The notes below the pieces were generated by a model. That model searched no databases and was not told the origin of the DNA. It was given only the letters and a program-made list of their open reading frames with translations. DNA of 64,000 bases from Haliea sp040221975 (GTDB lineage Bacteria; Pseudomonadota; Gammaproteobacteria; Pseudomonadales; Halieaceae), in contig JAVJWR010000004.1 of assembly GCA_040221975.1 (NCBI GenBank), positions 4,319-68,318 on the forward strand. Reading direction: 5' to 3'. Both the position numbers and the translations under genes were made by a program. Shown one piece after another: positions 55,668-63,919 of this stretch (its first letter is position 1; every line of letters begins with the position of its first letter).

Positions 55668-56175
55668 TGCGGCAAGGGTGAGCCCACCGGCGGGCAATAC
55701 GGGCAATGTGATCAGGGACTCGGCGCTGGGTATTGTGCCGGAGACCCTGGACCACTACCTGGCGCTCAATGCAGCCATCTGGGATGCGGGGCCACTCGGC
55801 GCCGCGGAGGTCGAGCTGGCGCGGCTGCGCAATGCCCGCCACACCGGCTGCGTGCTGTGCCAGGCGGTGCGCTACGATGTCGCCATTGCGGACGGCCTCA
55901 CCGAGGACAAGGTGCAGGTTATTCGGCAGGATGACCCAGCGGCCGGCCTCAGCGCTCGGGAGCAGCTCATTGTGGCCTTCGTCGACCAGTACAATCTCGA
56001 TCCCGCCGGGATCTCGCAGCAACTGCAGCAGGCGCTGCTGGCTGCTTTCAGCGAAGCAGAGTTGTTGCACCTGTCACTGCTGGTGGCCTGGTTCAACGGT
56101 TCTTCGCGCTGCGCCGTGGCGCTGGGTGGAATGCCCGAGGAGATGCCGCGGCTCGAGATCAGCGTGCCGCGGTAG
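55660..56175 (+). CDS. AhpD-like carboxymuconolactone decarboxylase family protein with CxxC
   Basis: A 171-residue protein with the alkylhydroperoxidase signature RNARHTGCVLCQAVRYDVA and the following GLTEDKVQVI and LSAREQLIVAFVDQY segments. Members reduce peroxides through the CxxC pair or decarboxylate lactones. The 8-bp overlap with its upstream paralogue suggests the two form a heterocomplex. Last gene before the tandem repeats. Confidence 0.82.
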   Translation: MGNAARVSPPAGNTGNVIRDSALGIVPETLDHYLALNAAIWDAGPLGAAEVELARLRNARHTGCVLCQAVRYDVAIADGLTEDKVQVIRQDDPAAGLSAREQLIVAFVDQYNLDPAGISQQLQQALLAAFSEAELLHLSLLVAWFNGSSRCAVALGGMPEEMPRLEISVPR

Positions 56176-56189
56176 GAGCCCGCCGGCCG

Positions 56190-56355
56190 GCTATCGTGGG
56201 AGCCCACTCCGTGGGCGAAATACCTATCGCTCGCGGAGCGAGCTCCCACAGATCGCTCGCGGAGCGAGCTCCCACAGATTGCTCGCGGAGCGAGCTCCCA
56301 CAGATCGCTCGCGGAGCGAGTTCCCTCAGATTGCTCGCTCTGCGAGCTCCCACGG
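56190..56355. repeat. Five 26-bp tandem repeats of a REP-like palindromic element
   Basis: Five contiguous 26-bp units occupy 56226-56355. The core CGCTCGCGGAGCGAG is palindromic and is followed by CTCCCACAG. Units 1 and 2 are identical, 3 differs at one base, 4 and 5 have decayed. A related half-element (GTGGGAGC...GTGGGCGA) precedes them at about 56195-56218. The motif resembles the GTGGGAGCTCGCTCCGCG-type REP elements of pseudomonads and relatives. It lies between two convergent genes and might aid termination. Confidence 0.9.
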
Positions 56356-56366
56356 AGAGGGGCTTG

Positions 56367-57665
56367 CTACGCCTGGTCGAGAAAGTGGCCGTACTTCTGC
56401 ATGGCGGCTTCGCGCTGGGTGGGCGTGTGGTAGGTGGGGAACAGGCCCGGTGCCGGCTGGTAGTCCCGCAGCACGGTGCGCGCCACGGTAATCTTGTGGA
56501 CTTCCGAGGGGCCGTCGACCACACCCAGCTCCGGAATGTTGGCCCACATGGTCATCAGCGGCACCTCATCGGACATGCCCAGGCTGCCGTGCAGGTGCAT
56601 GGCGCGATAGATCACTTCCTGCAGCACCTTCGGGGTCGCGGCCTTGATCGCGGCGATTTCCTTGCGCACCTCGCGGTTGTACTCCTTGTACTTGTCGATC
56701 AGCCAGGCGGTGTACAGCACGTGCAGGCGGTATTGCAGGATCTGGGTATAGGAGTCGGCGATCTTCTCCTGGGTCAGTTGCTTGTTGGCCAGCGGCTCGC
56801 CCTTGGTGGTGCGGCTGAGTACCCGTTCGCACATCATGTCCATGGCCTTCTTGAGAACGGCGACGCTGCGCATGGCGTGGTGGACACGGCCGCCGCCGAG
56901 GCGGGTCTGGGCCACCAGGAAGCCCTTGCCTTCTTCGCCCAGCAGGTTGTCTGCGGGCACCCGGCAGTTTGTGAAGCGGATGTAGGCGTGGACGCCGTCA
57001 CCCTGCTCGACATAGGGGCCCACGGCGGAGTTGCGCAGGATTTCCATGCCCGGGGTGCCCTTTTCTACCAGGATGATGGAGGCGCCCTCGTGGATCGGGA
57101 CATCGGTATTGGTCACCACCATTACCAGCAGGAACTCGGAGAAGCGGGCGTGGGAAGCAAACCATTTTTCGCCATTGATGACCCACTCGTCACCGTCGCG
57201 GGTGGCGGTACAGGTAAACTCAGCGGGATCTGCGCCGGCCTGGGGCTCGGTCATGGAGTAGCAGGAAGCGATGTTGCCGTCCAGCAGCGGCTGCAGGAAG
57301 CGCTTCTTCTGGTCCGGGGTGCCGAAGTGGGCGAGAATTTCCGCGTTGCCGGAATCCGGTGCCTGGCAGCCGAAGACGCTGGGTCCAAAGCGGCTGCGAC
57401 CGAGGATCTCGTTCATCAATCCCAGTTTGACCTGGCCATAGCCTTCTCCGCCCAGTTCCGGGCCAATGTGGCAAGCCCAGAGCCGCTTCTCCTTGACGAT
57501 GGCTTTCAGGGGCGCCATCGCCCTGGCGGCGGGCGAGTCCGGGTCCCAGGGGTCGCCGGGGCCGCGAAACACCAGATCCAGCGGCTCTATCTCTTCCCGG
57601 GTAAAGGTTGCAATCCAGTCCAGCTGCTGCTGGAATTCAGGGTCAGTTTCGAAGCTCCAACTCAC
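56367..57665 (-). CDS. Acyl-CoA dehydrogenase
   Basis: FAD-dependent alpha-beta dehydrogenation of an acyl-CoA; 432 residues. Signatures: CYSMTEPQAGAD, DEWVINGEKWFASHA, TRLGGGRVHHAMRSVAVLKKAMDMM, and the C-terminal HLHGSLGMSDEVPLM. It resembles the larger acyl-CoA dehydrogenases linked to phosphotransferase-like partners (ACAD10/11-type), and such a partner lies across the divergent promoter. The start is GTG with AAGGA seven bases upstream; the frame extends 23 codons further without supporting signals. Confidence 0.9.
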   Translation of the reverse strand: MSWSFETDPEFQQQLDWIATFTREEIEPLDLVFRGPGDPWDPDSPAARAMAPLKAIVKEKRLWACHIGPELGGEGYGQVKLGLMNEILGRSRFGPSVFGCQAPDSGNAEILAHFGTPDQKKRFLQPLLDGNIASCYSMTEPQAGADPAEFTCTATRDGDEWVINGEKWFASHARFSEFLLVMVVTNTDVPIHEGASIILVEKGTPGMEILRNSAVGPYVEQGDGVHAYIRFTNCRVPADNLLGEEGKGFLVAQTRLGGGRVHHAMRSVAVLKKAMDMMCERVLSRTTKGEPLANKQLTQEKIADSYTQILQYRLHVLYTAWLIDKYKEYNREVRKEIAAIKAATPKVLQEVIYRAMHLHGSLGMSDEVPLMTMWANIPELGVVDGPSEVHKITVARTVLRDYQPAPGLFPTYHTPTQREAAMQKYGHFLDQA

Positions 57666-57772
57666 GGTGATGTCCTTATAATACGGGTTTGTGATTGCTG
57701 GCCGCCGGCTGTGCCGTGCCTGTGTTGCCAGCACTGTAACCGGTTCAATGTCGCCGGCAACATTACTTTTGC

Positions 57773-57800
57773 TTGACTTGAGCGGGACCTAGTTTAGACT
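57773..57800 (+). promoter_or_regulatory. Sigma-70-type promoter of the SDR-led operon
   Basis: TTGACT and TAGACT are separated by 16 bp, pointing to the SDR gene with a transcript start near 57807. Confidence 0.55.
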
Positions 57801-57817
57801 TGTTAGATGCAAACAAG
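57799..57817. promoter_or_regulatory. Candidate TetR-type operator
   Basis: CTTGTTAGATGCAAACAAG is an inverted repeat with 6-bp perfect arms and a 7-bp spacer. It overlaps the -10 and start of the SDR promoter in the divergent region shared with the acyl-CoA dehydrogenase. The TetR-like gene four genes downstream is the obvious candidate ligand. Confidence 0.55.
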
Positions 57818-57851
57818 CAAATAATAAACTCACTCGGGTTGACGTAATATT

Positions 57852-58583
57852 ATGGTAGACCAAAAAATCTGGTTCGTTACCGGAGCGTCGCGCGGCATCG
57901 GTCGAGCGATCGCCGAATGTGCGCTGGGCGCCGGTGACAAGGTGGCAATTGTGGCCCGCGGCGCTGAGGTCGAGTCCCTGGCGGAGGCACTGGGGGCCGA
58001 CTGCATGGCCTGTCGCGCCGACGTCAGTGACGCCGAAGCGGTGACCGCTGCAGTGGCGGCGGTCGTCGCCCGCTGGGGCAGGATCGATGTCGTGGTAAAC
58101 AATGCCGGGTTGCACCGCGGCGGCCGTATCGGCCGTATTCCGCTGGCAGACTGGGACAGCGTTGTCGACGTGAACCTGCGCGGCGCGGTCAACGTGATAC
58201 GCGCTGCAGATCCGCACCTTGAGGCTGGCAGCGCCGTCATCAACGTGGGCGCCGTGGTCGGTTTCCGCGGCTTCCCGGGCGACTCCGCCTACGCCGCGTC
58301 CAAGGCCGGCCTGGCCGGGCTGACGCGGGCACTGGCGATTGAATTCGCTGCCCGCGGCATCACGGTCAATCTGGTGATCCCCGGGCTGGTGCTGACGGAG
58401 ATGACCGGCGGGCTGTCGGAGAAGGCACTGGAGGGCATGCGCAAGACCATACCCCTGGGGCGCTACGGCGAGCCCGGGGAAATTGCCCAGGTGGTGGAGT
58501 GGGTTGCACGTTCCCGCTACATGACCGGCGCCTTCGTGCCCGTGGATGGAGGACTGCTGAGCAGCTTCGGGGTGCCGGGATGA
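57852..58583 (+). CDS. Short-chain dehydrogenase/reductase with altered catalytic serine
   Basis: A 243-residue classical SDR: cofactor motif TGASRGIG (10-17), NNAG (83-86), YAASK (Y147, K151), C-terminal DGGLLSSFG. The position of the catalytic Ser, 13 residues before Tyr, is Ala134 (NVGAVVG). This would weaken or change activity; related pseudo-active SDRs are known. First gene of a run with an ACAD-associated phosphotransferase-like protein, acyl-CoA ligase and TetR regulator. No strong ribosome site is visible at the ATG. Confidence 0.85.
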   Translation: MVDQKIWFVTGASRGIGRAIAECALGAGDKVAIVARGAEVESLAEALGADCMACRADVSDAEAVTAAVAAVVARWGRIDVVVNNAGLHRGGRIGRIPLADWDSVVDVNLRGAVNVIRAADPHLEAGSAVINVGAVVGFRGFPGDSAYAASKAGLAGLTRALAIEFAARGITVNLVIPGLVLTEMTGGLSEKALEGMRKTIPLGRYGEPGEIAQVVEWVARSRYMTGAFVPVDGGLLSSFGVPG

Positions 58584-59602
58584 GCGGCCACCCGTTTGAT
58601 CAGCCGCTGGCCGCCTGGATCGCCGCGGAGGCAGGCATGCCGGGCGCCAGGGTCGTGCGCGCGCTCAGTGGTGGCAATGCCAACCTGACCCTGCTGCTGG
58701 AAACCGACAGCGGCCCCCTGGTGCTGCGGACCCCGCCGGAAAACGCCATTTCGGCCACGTCGCACCGCGGCATCGAGCGCGAAGCCACGGTGCTGAGGGC
58801 GATACAGGGGCATGTGAAGGCGCCGCAGGTGATGGGCTGGTGTGAGGACCCGGAAGTTATCGGGCGGCCGTTCCTGCTGGTGTCCCACGTCAATGGCATC
58901 GCCATTACCGATACCCTGCCGGCGGCTTACCCCGACACAGCCGCCAGCGTCAATCGCCTGGGCGAGGATCTGGTCGATGAGCTGGCTGCCATTCACCGGG
59001 CACCCTGGCGCGACATCGGGCTGGAGAAATTCGGCAACCCGGAGAATTTCCTGCGGCGCCAGATCACCCGCTGGCAGTCGGTGCGTGCGGAGGCGCCGGT
59101 GCGGGAACTGCCGCTATTGCAGGAGCTCGCCGACTGGCTGCTGCAGAATCTGCCTGCCGATGGCCCGGTGGGCCTGGTGCACGGCGACTACCACCTCGAC
59201 AATACCCTGTCGCATCCGGACCGGCCCGGACTGGCCGCCGTGATTGACTGGGAGCTGGCAACCATCGGTGACCCACTCGCCGATCTCGGGCTGTTCCTCA
59301 TGTTCTGGGGCCCCCGCGACCTGGATCCGCCGGGGTTCCGGCACATCCAGGCAGTGAGCCGCCGCAGCGGCATCATCAGCCGGCGGGCACTGGCGGAGCG
59401 CTGGGGTAACGCGACCGGCTATTCCCTGGGCAACCTTGATTTCTACCTGTGTTTCGCCTTCTGGCGCCTCGCGGCGATTGTCGAGGGAGCGTATGCCCTG
59501 TATCGCCAGGGCAAGGTGGACTCGGCCTACGCCCGCGGTCTTGAGTATGACGTGCCGGCCCTGCTGGCAGAGGCGCAAGCGGCGGCCAGGGGCCGCTGGT
59601 AA
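58580..59602 (+). CDS. Phosphotransferase family protein (ACAD10/11-type aminoglycoside phosphotransferase fold)
   Basis: A 340-residue kinase-fold protein with a nucleotide loop LSGGNANLTLLL, catalytic loop LVHGDYHLDNTL and metal motif AVIDWELATIGDPLADLG. These proteins accompany acyl-CoA dehydrogenases; eukaryotic ACAD10/11 fuse the two and act on 4-hydroxyacyl-CoAs through phosphorylation. That function is a plausible inference here, as an ACAD is divergent. It overlaps the SDR gene by 4 bp (ATGA). Confidence 0.88.
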   Translation: MSGHPFDQPLAAWIAAEAGMPGARVVRALSGGNANLTLLLETDSGPLVLRTPPENAISATSHRGIEREATVLRAIQGHVKAPQVMGWCEDPEVIGRPFLLVSHVNGIAITDTLPAAYPDTAASVNRLGEDLVDELAAIHRAPWRDIGLEKFGNPENFLRRQITRWQSVRAEAPVRELPLLQELADWLLQNLPADGPVGLVHGDYHLDNTLSHPDRPGLAAVIDWELATIGDPLADLGLFLMFWGPRDLDPPGFRHIQAVSRRSGIISRRALAERWGNATGYSLGNLDFYLCFAFWRLAAIVEGAYALYRQGKVDSAYARGLEYDVPALLAEAQAAARGRW

Positions 59603-59616
59603 GGAGACAGTTCCGG

Positions 59617-61230
59617 ATGATGGCGACAATGATGCACCTGCCGATGACGGTGCGGATGATTATGGAGCACGGCGCCGCCGTGTTCCCCAACAGCCGGGTG
59701 GGCGTGTTCGACGGCGAGGAAACCCGCTGGACTGCCTACCGCCAGGTGGCGGAGCGGGCCGAGCGCCTGGCCCAGGGCCTGCAGGCGCTGGGCGTTGAGC
59801 GCGGCGACCGGGTCGCCACCTTCAGCTGGAACAACCTGGCGCACATGGAGGCCTATCTGGCAGTACCCTCCATGGGCGCGGTGATGCATACGGTCAACAT
59901 CCGCCTGGCCCCGGAGCAGGTCGCCTATGTGATCAACCACGCCGGCAACCGCGTGCTGATCCTGGATGCCAGCCTGCAGGAGCTGTTCCTGCCGGTGATA
60001 CCGCTGCTGGAAACTGTCGAGCACATCCTGCTGGTGGGCGGCTCCGACCCGGCCCTGGGCAACATCCCGGCCACTGACTATGACGCCTTGCTGGCTGCCC
60101 AAAATGGTCACTTTGACTGGCCCGAGCTGGACGAGACGGCTGCGGCAGCAATCTGCTACACCAGCGGCACCACCGGCAATCCCAAGGGCGTGGTCTACAG
60201 CCACAAGACGACTTTCGTGCACTCGCTGGCGTCGCGGGCGACGGACACTTTCGGCATCAACGAGCGCGATCGTATCCTGCTGCTGCCGCCGATGTTCCAC
60301 GCCAATGCCTGGGGCCTGCCCTACAGCGGCTGGCTCAGCGGCAGTGACTTCATCATGCCCGGGCCGCACCTGCAGGCGACGGGTATCGAGGCCATGATCC
60401 GCGCCAACCAGCCCACGTTTACTGCTACCGTGCCCACGATCCTGGGGGACCTGCTGCGCGCCTCGCAAAACAGCGGTCTCGACATGAGCAGCTTCCGCAT
60501 GCTGGTTTGCGGCGGCGCCGCGGTGGCGCCGGCACTGATCGATGCCGCCCGCGAGCGCTGGGGTGTGCCGGTGTTGCAGGGCTGGGGGATGACCGAAACC
60601 AGTCCCCTGTGTCACCTGTCGCACCCGCCACGGGATCCCGGTGCGGGGGGGGAAACCCCCTGGCGGGCCAAGAGCGGGCGCCCGGTGCCCGGCATCCAGG
60701 TCCGGGTGGTGGATGCAGAGGGCCGGGAATTGCCGCACAATGGCCGCGATGTGGGTGAGCTGCAGCTGCGCGGGCCCTGGGTGACGGGTGCCTACCACAA
60801 GGACAGCGCGCCGGACTCCTTTACCGCGGATGGCTGGCTGCGCACGGGCGATGTCGGCCACATTGACGACAGGCACTTTGTCCAGTTGACGGACCGAACC
60901 AAGGATGTGATCAAGTCCGGGGGTGAATGGATCTCCTCGGTCGACCTGGAAAATGCGCTGTTGGCGCACCCCTCAGTGGTAGAGGTGGCCGTCATCGCGA
61001 CGGATGACGAGCGCTGGCAGGAGCGGCCCCTGGCGATTCTGGTGACCGACAGCGAGATCGGCGCGGCGGAGCTGCGCGCGTTTCTGCGCGACCGGGTAGC
61101 AAAATTCTGGATTCCCGAGCACTGGGCGTTTGTCGCCGGGATACCGAAAACCAGTGTCGGCAAAATAGACAAGAAACTGTTGCGTCTCCAGCATGCCGCC
61201 GGAGAATTCAGCATCGAAACGATAAAATAA
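59617..61230 (+). CDS. Long-chain fatty acid-CoA ligase
   Basis: AMP-forming acyl-CoA synthetase of 537 residues. The phosphate loop YTSGTTGNPKGVVYSH, the QGWGMTETSP segment, the hinge LTDRTKDVIKSGGEWISSVDLEN and the C-terminal catalytic Lys region PKTSVGKIDKKLLR are all present. It activates a fatty or related acid for the neighbouring dehydrogenase. Strong AAGGAG site; 14 bp after the preceding gene. Confidence 0.92.
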   Translation: MMATMMHLPMTVRMIMEHGAAVFPNSRVGVFDGEETRWTAYRQVAERAERLAQGLQALGVERGDRVATFSWNNLAHMEAYLAVPSMGAVMHTVNIRLAPEQVAYVINHAGNRVLILDASLQELFLPVIPLLETVEHILLVGGSDPALGNIPATDYDALLAAQNGHFDWPELDETAAAAICYTSGTTGNPKGVVYSHKTTFVHSLASRATDTFGINERDRILLLPPMFHANAWGLPYSGWLSGSDFIMPGPHLQATGIEAMIRANQPTFTATVPTILGDLLRASQNSGLDMSSFRMLVCGGAAVAPALIDAARERWGVPVLQGWGMTETSPLCHLSHPPRDPGAGGETPWRAKSGRPVPGIQVRVVDAEGRELPHNGRDVGELQLRGPWVTGAYHKDSAPDSFTADGWLRTGDVGHIDDRHFVQLTDRTKDVIKSGGEWISSVDLENALLAHPSVVEVAVIATDDERWQERPLAILVTDSEIGAAELRAFLRDRVAKFWIPEHWAFVAGIPKTSVGKIDKKLLRLQHAAGEFSIETIK

Positions 61231-61273
61231 GTGCAGCCTTCGCCCTGAAGGTTGCCATCGGGGAGAACAGTTG

Positions 61274-61918
61274 ATGAGACCACAGGCCAAGCAGCCAGAG
61301 GTGTCCGCCCGGCGCAGGACCCAGGCGGAACGGACGGCATTGTCGGACAAGCGCATGTTCGAGGCTGCCATTCAGCTGATTATCGAGCGTGGCACCGAGC
61401 GCACGACCCTGAAGGAAATCGGGGAGCTGGCGGGCTATAGCCGCGGCCTTGCACACTCGCGGTTCGGGTCCAAGGAAGGCTTCCTCAACAAGCTGTTCGT
61501 GCGCTTTGATGGCCGCTGGAAGCAGCATCTGACCAGCTACGTCGGTGGCAAGACCGGGATCGAGGCAGTGCTGGCGGCGTTGGATGCCCTGCGTGACTTT
61601 CTCACTGCCGAAGCCAACTACATGCGTGCCATGTATATCCTCTGGTACGAGTCCCTGGGGCACGATTCCCGGATTCGCAGCAAACTCGCCGACCACCACC
61701 GGGTCTATCGCGAAGACGCAGCCCGCTGGGTACGCGGCGGCATCGAGGCGGGCGAGATCGATCCCATCATCAACCCCGAGCAGTTCTCGGTACAGTTCAA
61801 CGCCTTTATTTTCGGCATCATCTACCAGTGGCTGGTCAATGCCGATGCCCTGGACCTGCCGGCGATCTTCAATGACTACGAAGCCAATATAAAACGGCTT
61901 CTCAGCAAGAAGGAATAA
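61274..61918 (+). CDS. TetR family transcriptional regulator
   Basis: A 214-residue repressor-type protein with an N-terminal TetR helix-turn-helix (RMFEAAIQLIIERGTERTTLKEIGELAGYSRGLAHSRFGSKEGFLNKLF, about 28-76) and a helical ligand domain. It lies within the acyl-CoA gene run and probably controls it through the inverted repeat at the SDR promoter, with an acyl-CoA or fatty acid as ligand. ATG preferred to TTG one codon upstream; GGGGAGA site. Confidence 0.9.
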   Translation: MRPQAKQPEVSARRRTQAERTALSDKRMFEAAIQLIIERGTERTTLKEIGELAGYSRGLAHSRFGSKEGFLNKLFVRFDGRWKQHLTSYVGGKTGIEAVLAALDALRDFLTAEANYMRAMYILWYESLGHDSRIRSKLADHHRVYREDAARWVRGGIEAGEIDPIINPEQFSVQFNAFIFGIIYQWLVNADALDLPAIFNDYEANIKRLLSKKE

Positions 61919-61922
61919 AATC

Positions 61923-62729
61923 ATGGCTTACCTGACGACCGATTGTGGCAAGAATGTCTACTACGAGGACTACGGCAGCGGCAGCAGCGCGATCCTGCTG
62001 ATTCATGGCTGGGGCTTCAGCTGCCGCGCCTGGGACAATACCCTGCCGGTGTTGCTGGCCGCGGGCCACCGGGTGGTGATGATAGACCACCGTGGCTGCG
62101 GGCGCTCAGACAAGGATTTTGCCGACATGGGCATCCTGGCGATAGCGGGTGATGTCGTGGCCCTGGTCGCGAAGCTGGGTCTCGAATCAGTCGTGCTGAA
62201 CGGCTGGTCCCTGGGCGGCGCGGTCGCGGTGGCAGCAGCGGATCGGCTCGGCAAGCGCTGCGCCGGTCTGGCCCTGACCGGTGGCGCCACACCGATCTAT
62301 ACCCAGAAGCCCGGTCTTGAGGCCGGTGGCACCGACGCGGACATGGCCGGCACGGTGGCGGCGCTGCAGGCGGATCGCATCGGCTTCCTCGCCGGGCTGT
62401 CGCAGGCGGTCTGTGCGAAGGATGTCGGGGAGCCGCTGGTCAACTGGATGTGGCAGGTGTTCTGCGAGGCTTCGCCCATGGCGCATGTCACCCTGGGGCA
62501 GCTGGCGCAGGTGGACCAGCGCCAGCAGCTCGCCGCCCTGGAGATGCCGATCATTTCCTTTGTCGGCAGCGAGGATGTATTTGTCGCCCCGGAAATTTGC
62601 CGCTGGGTCGGCGACAACAATACCAATGCGCGGGTAGTGGAGTACGAGGGGGTGGGCCACGCGCCCTTCGTCGAAGTGGCCGAACGCTACAACAGCGACC
62701 TGCTCGCCTTTCTTGCCGACCTCACCTGA
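61923..62729 (+). CDS. Alpha/beta hydrolase
   Basis: A 268-residue soluble hydrolase: oxyanion segment LLIHGWGFS, DHRGCGRSD, nucleophile elbow GWSLGG, the acid in FVGSEDVFVA and the catalytic His in GVGHAPF. It resembles ester or lactone hydrolases and haloperoxidase-like members; substrate unknown. It starts four bases after the TetR stop, so it is part of the same transcript. Confidence 0.88.
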   Translation: MAYLTTDCGKNVYYEDYGSGSSAILLIHGWGFSCRAWDNTLPVLLAAGHRVVMIDHRGCGRSDKDFADMGILAIAGDVVALVAKLGLESVVLNGWSLGGAVAVAAADRLGKRCAGLALTGGATPIYTQKPGLEAGGTDADMAGTVAALQADRIGFLAGLSQAVCAKDVGEPLVNWMWQVFCEASPMAHVTLGQLAQVDQRQQLAALEMPIISFVGSEDVFVAPEICRWVGDNNTNARVVEYEGVGHAPFVEVAERYNSDLLAFLADLT

Positions 62730-62747
62730 GCGCTGGAGAATTCAAGC

Positions 62748-63749
62748 ATGACATCATCTGTAAATTACGGCCTGTGGTACGATTTCCGCAATCCGGCTCC
62801 CTGGCGCGAGGATTTCGAACAGTTCTATGCCAGCCGCCTCGACCAGATCGCCGCCGCCGAGGAGCTGGGCTTCAATTCGGCCTGGCTCACCGAACACCAT
62901 TTCTGTGAGGACGGCTATACACCCTCGCCGCTGGTGGTTGCCGCGGCCATTGCCGCGCGCACCCGCAACATGCACATCGGTACCAACCTCATGCTGCTGC
63001 CGCTGCACGATCCGGTACGCATGGCCGAGGACTGCTCGACCGTATCCCTGCTCAGCGGCGGCCGATTCGACCTCGGCGTGGGCATTGGCTACCGGCAGCT
63101 GGAGTTCGACCAGTTCGGGCGCAAGCTGTCGCATCGTCCCAGCCTGGTCGAGGAGGGCATCGAGGTGATTCGCCGCAGCTGGTCCGGGAAGCCGGTCAAC
63201 TTCAGCGGCAAGCGTTTCACGGTGGGTGATCTCAGCGTTACCCCGGCGCCGGTGCACACACCGAAAATCCTGCTGGGCGGGATGGCGCCACCAGCCATTG
63301 ACCGGGCGGCGCGGATTGCAGACGGCTTCCTCTGCACAGGCGGTCTGGGCATCGACACCTACTGCGAGGCGCTGCTGAACCAGGGCAAGACCCTGGAGCA
63401 GGGCAACGTGGTGCTGGGCTGCTGGGCGATCATTGCCGAGGACCCGGAAGCGGAAGCGCGCCGCATCGGCGAGCACATCCTCTACCAGACCAATGCGTAC
63501 ATCAAGTGGGGAGCTTTTGGTCCGCCCGAGAACGCGACGCTTTTCGACGACGTGTTCACCGCCATCGAGAACGGCTTGTACGAGCTGTGGGACGCCGACA
63601 TGGCGGTGGCGAACCTGAGCAAGCTGGTCAAGGACTACCCGATGATCAGCGACATCCACTTCTGGGCGCAATTCCCCGGCGAGCCACTGGAGTCCGGCAA
63701 CAGCCGGTTGCGCTACATCGCGGAGAAAGTGTTGCCGCGGCTGCGCTGA
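62748..63749 (+). CDS. Luciferase-like (LLM class) flavin-dependent monooxygenase
   Basis: A 333-residue TIM-barrel oxidoreductase using reduced FMN or F420-like flavin. Visible signatures: NSAWLTEHHFCEDGYTPSPLVVAAAIAARTRN, LPLHDPVRMAEDCSTVSLLSGGRFDLGVGIGYRQLEFDQFG and TPKILLGGMAPPAIDRAARIADGFL. The substrate is not predictable. It lies 18 bp after the hydrolase, and the pairing could open and hydrolyse a cyclic or ketone substrate (Baeyer-Villiger-like); that is a guess. Confidence 0.88.
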   Translation: MTSSVNYGLWYDFRNPAPWREDFEQFYASRLDQIAAAEELGFNSAWLTEHHFCEDGYTPSPLVVAAAIAARTRNMHIGTNLMLLPLHDPVRMAEDCSTVSLLSGGRFDLGVGIGYRQLEFDQFGRKLSHRPSLVEEGIEVIRRSWSGKPVNFSGKRFTVGDLSVTPAPVHTPKILLGGMAPPAIDRAARIADGFLCTGGLGIDTYCEALLNQGKTLEQGNVVLGCWAIIAEDPEAEARRIGEHILYQTNAYIKWGAFGPPENATLFDDVFTAIENGLYELWDADMAVANLSKLVKDYPMISDIHFWAQFPGEPLESGNSRLRYIAEKVLPRLR

Positions 63750-63836
63750 TGTAGTGCGGCATAACCCATGGATACAGCGTCGCACCTGATGGGTGTCAAG
63801 GACCGCTCTTTCCCCTGGAATTCACTGCCGCTGAAA

Positions 63837-63919
63837 ATCCTCCGGTGCCAGAACCTCACGGGGGCGCTCTTTCCCGTCGGAAGCCACGGCCCCTAACCAT
63901 CATCTGGCGCCAGAATCTC
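63837..63919. repeat. Imperfect direct repeat near the HNH gene end
   Basis: Two 21-bp segments, 63837-63857 and 63899-63919, match at 17 of 21 bases, 62 bp apart. On the minus strand the first encodes EVLAPED in an open frame and the second EILAPDD, the end of the HNH protein, suggesting a duplicated or frameshifted gene tail. Confidence 0.5.

Noticed and set aside
56226..56355. Short CRISPR array
   Set aside because: Units are contiguous with no spacers, the repeat core is a REP-like palindrome, and no cas gene is present.
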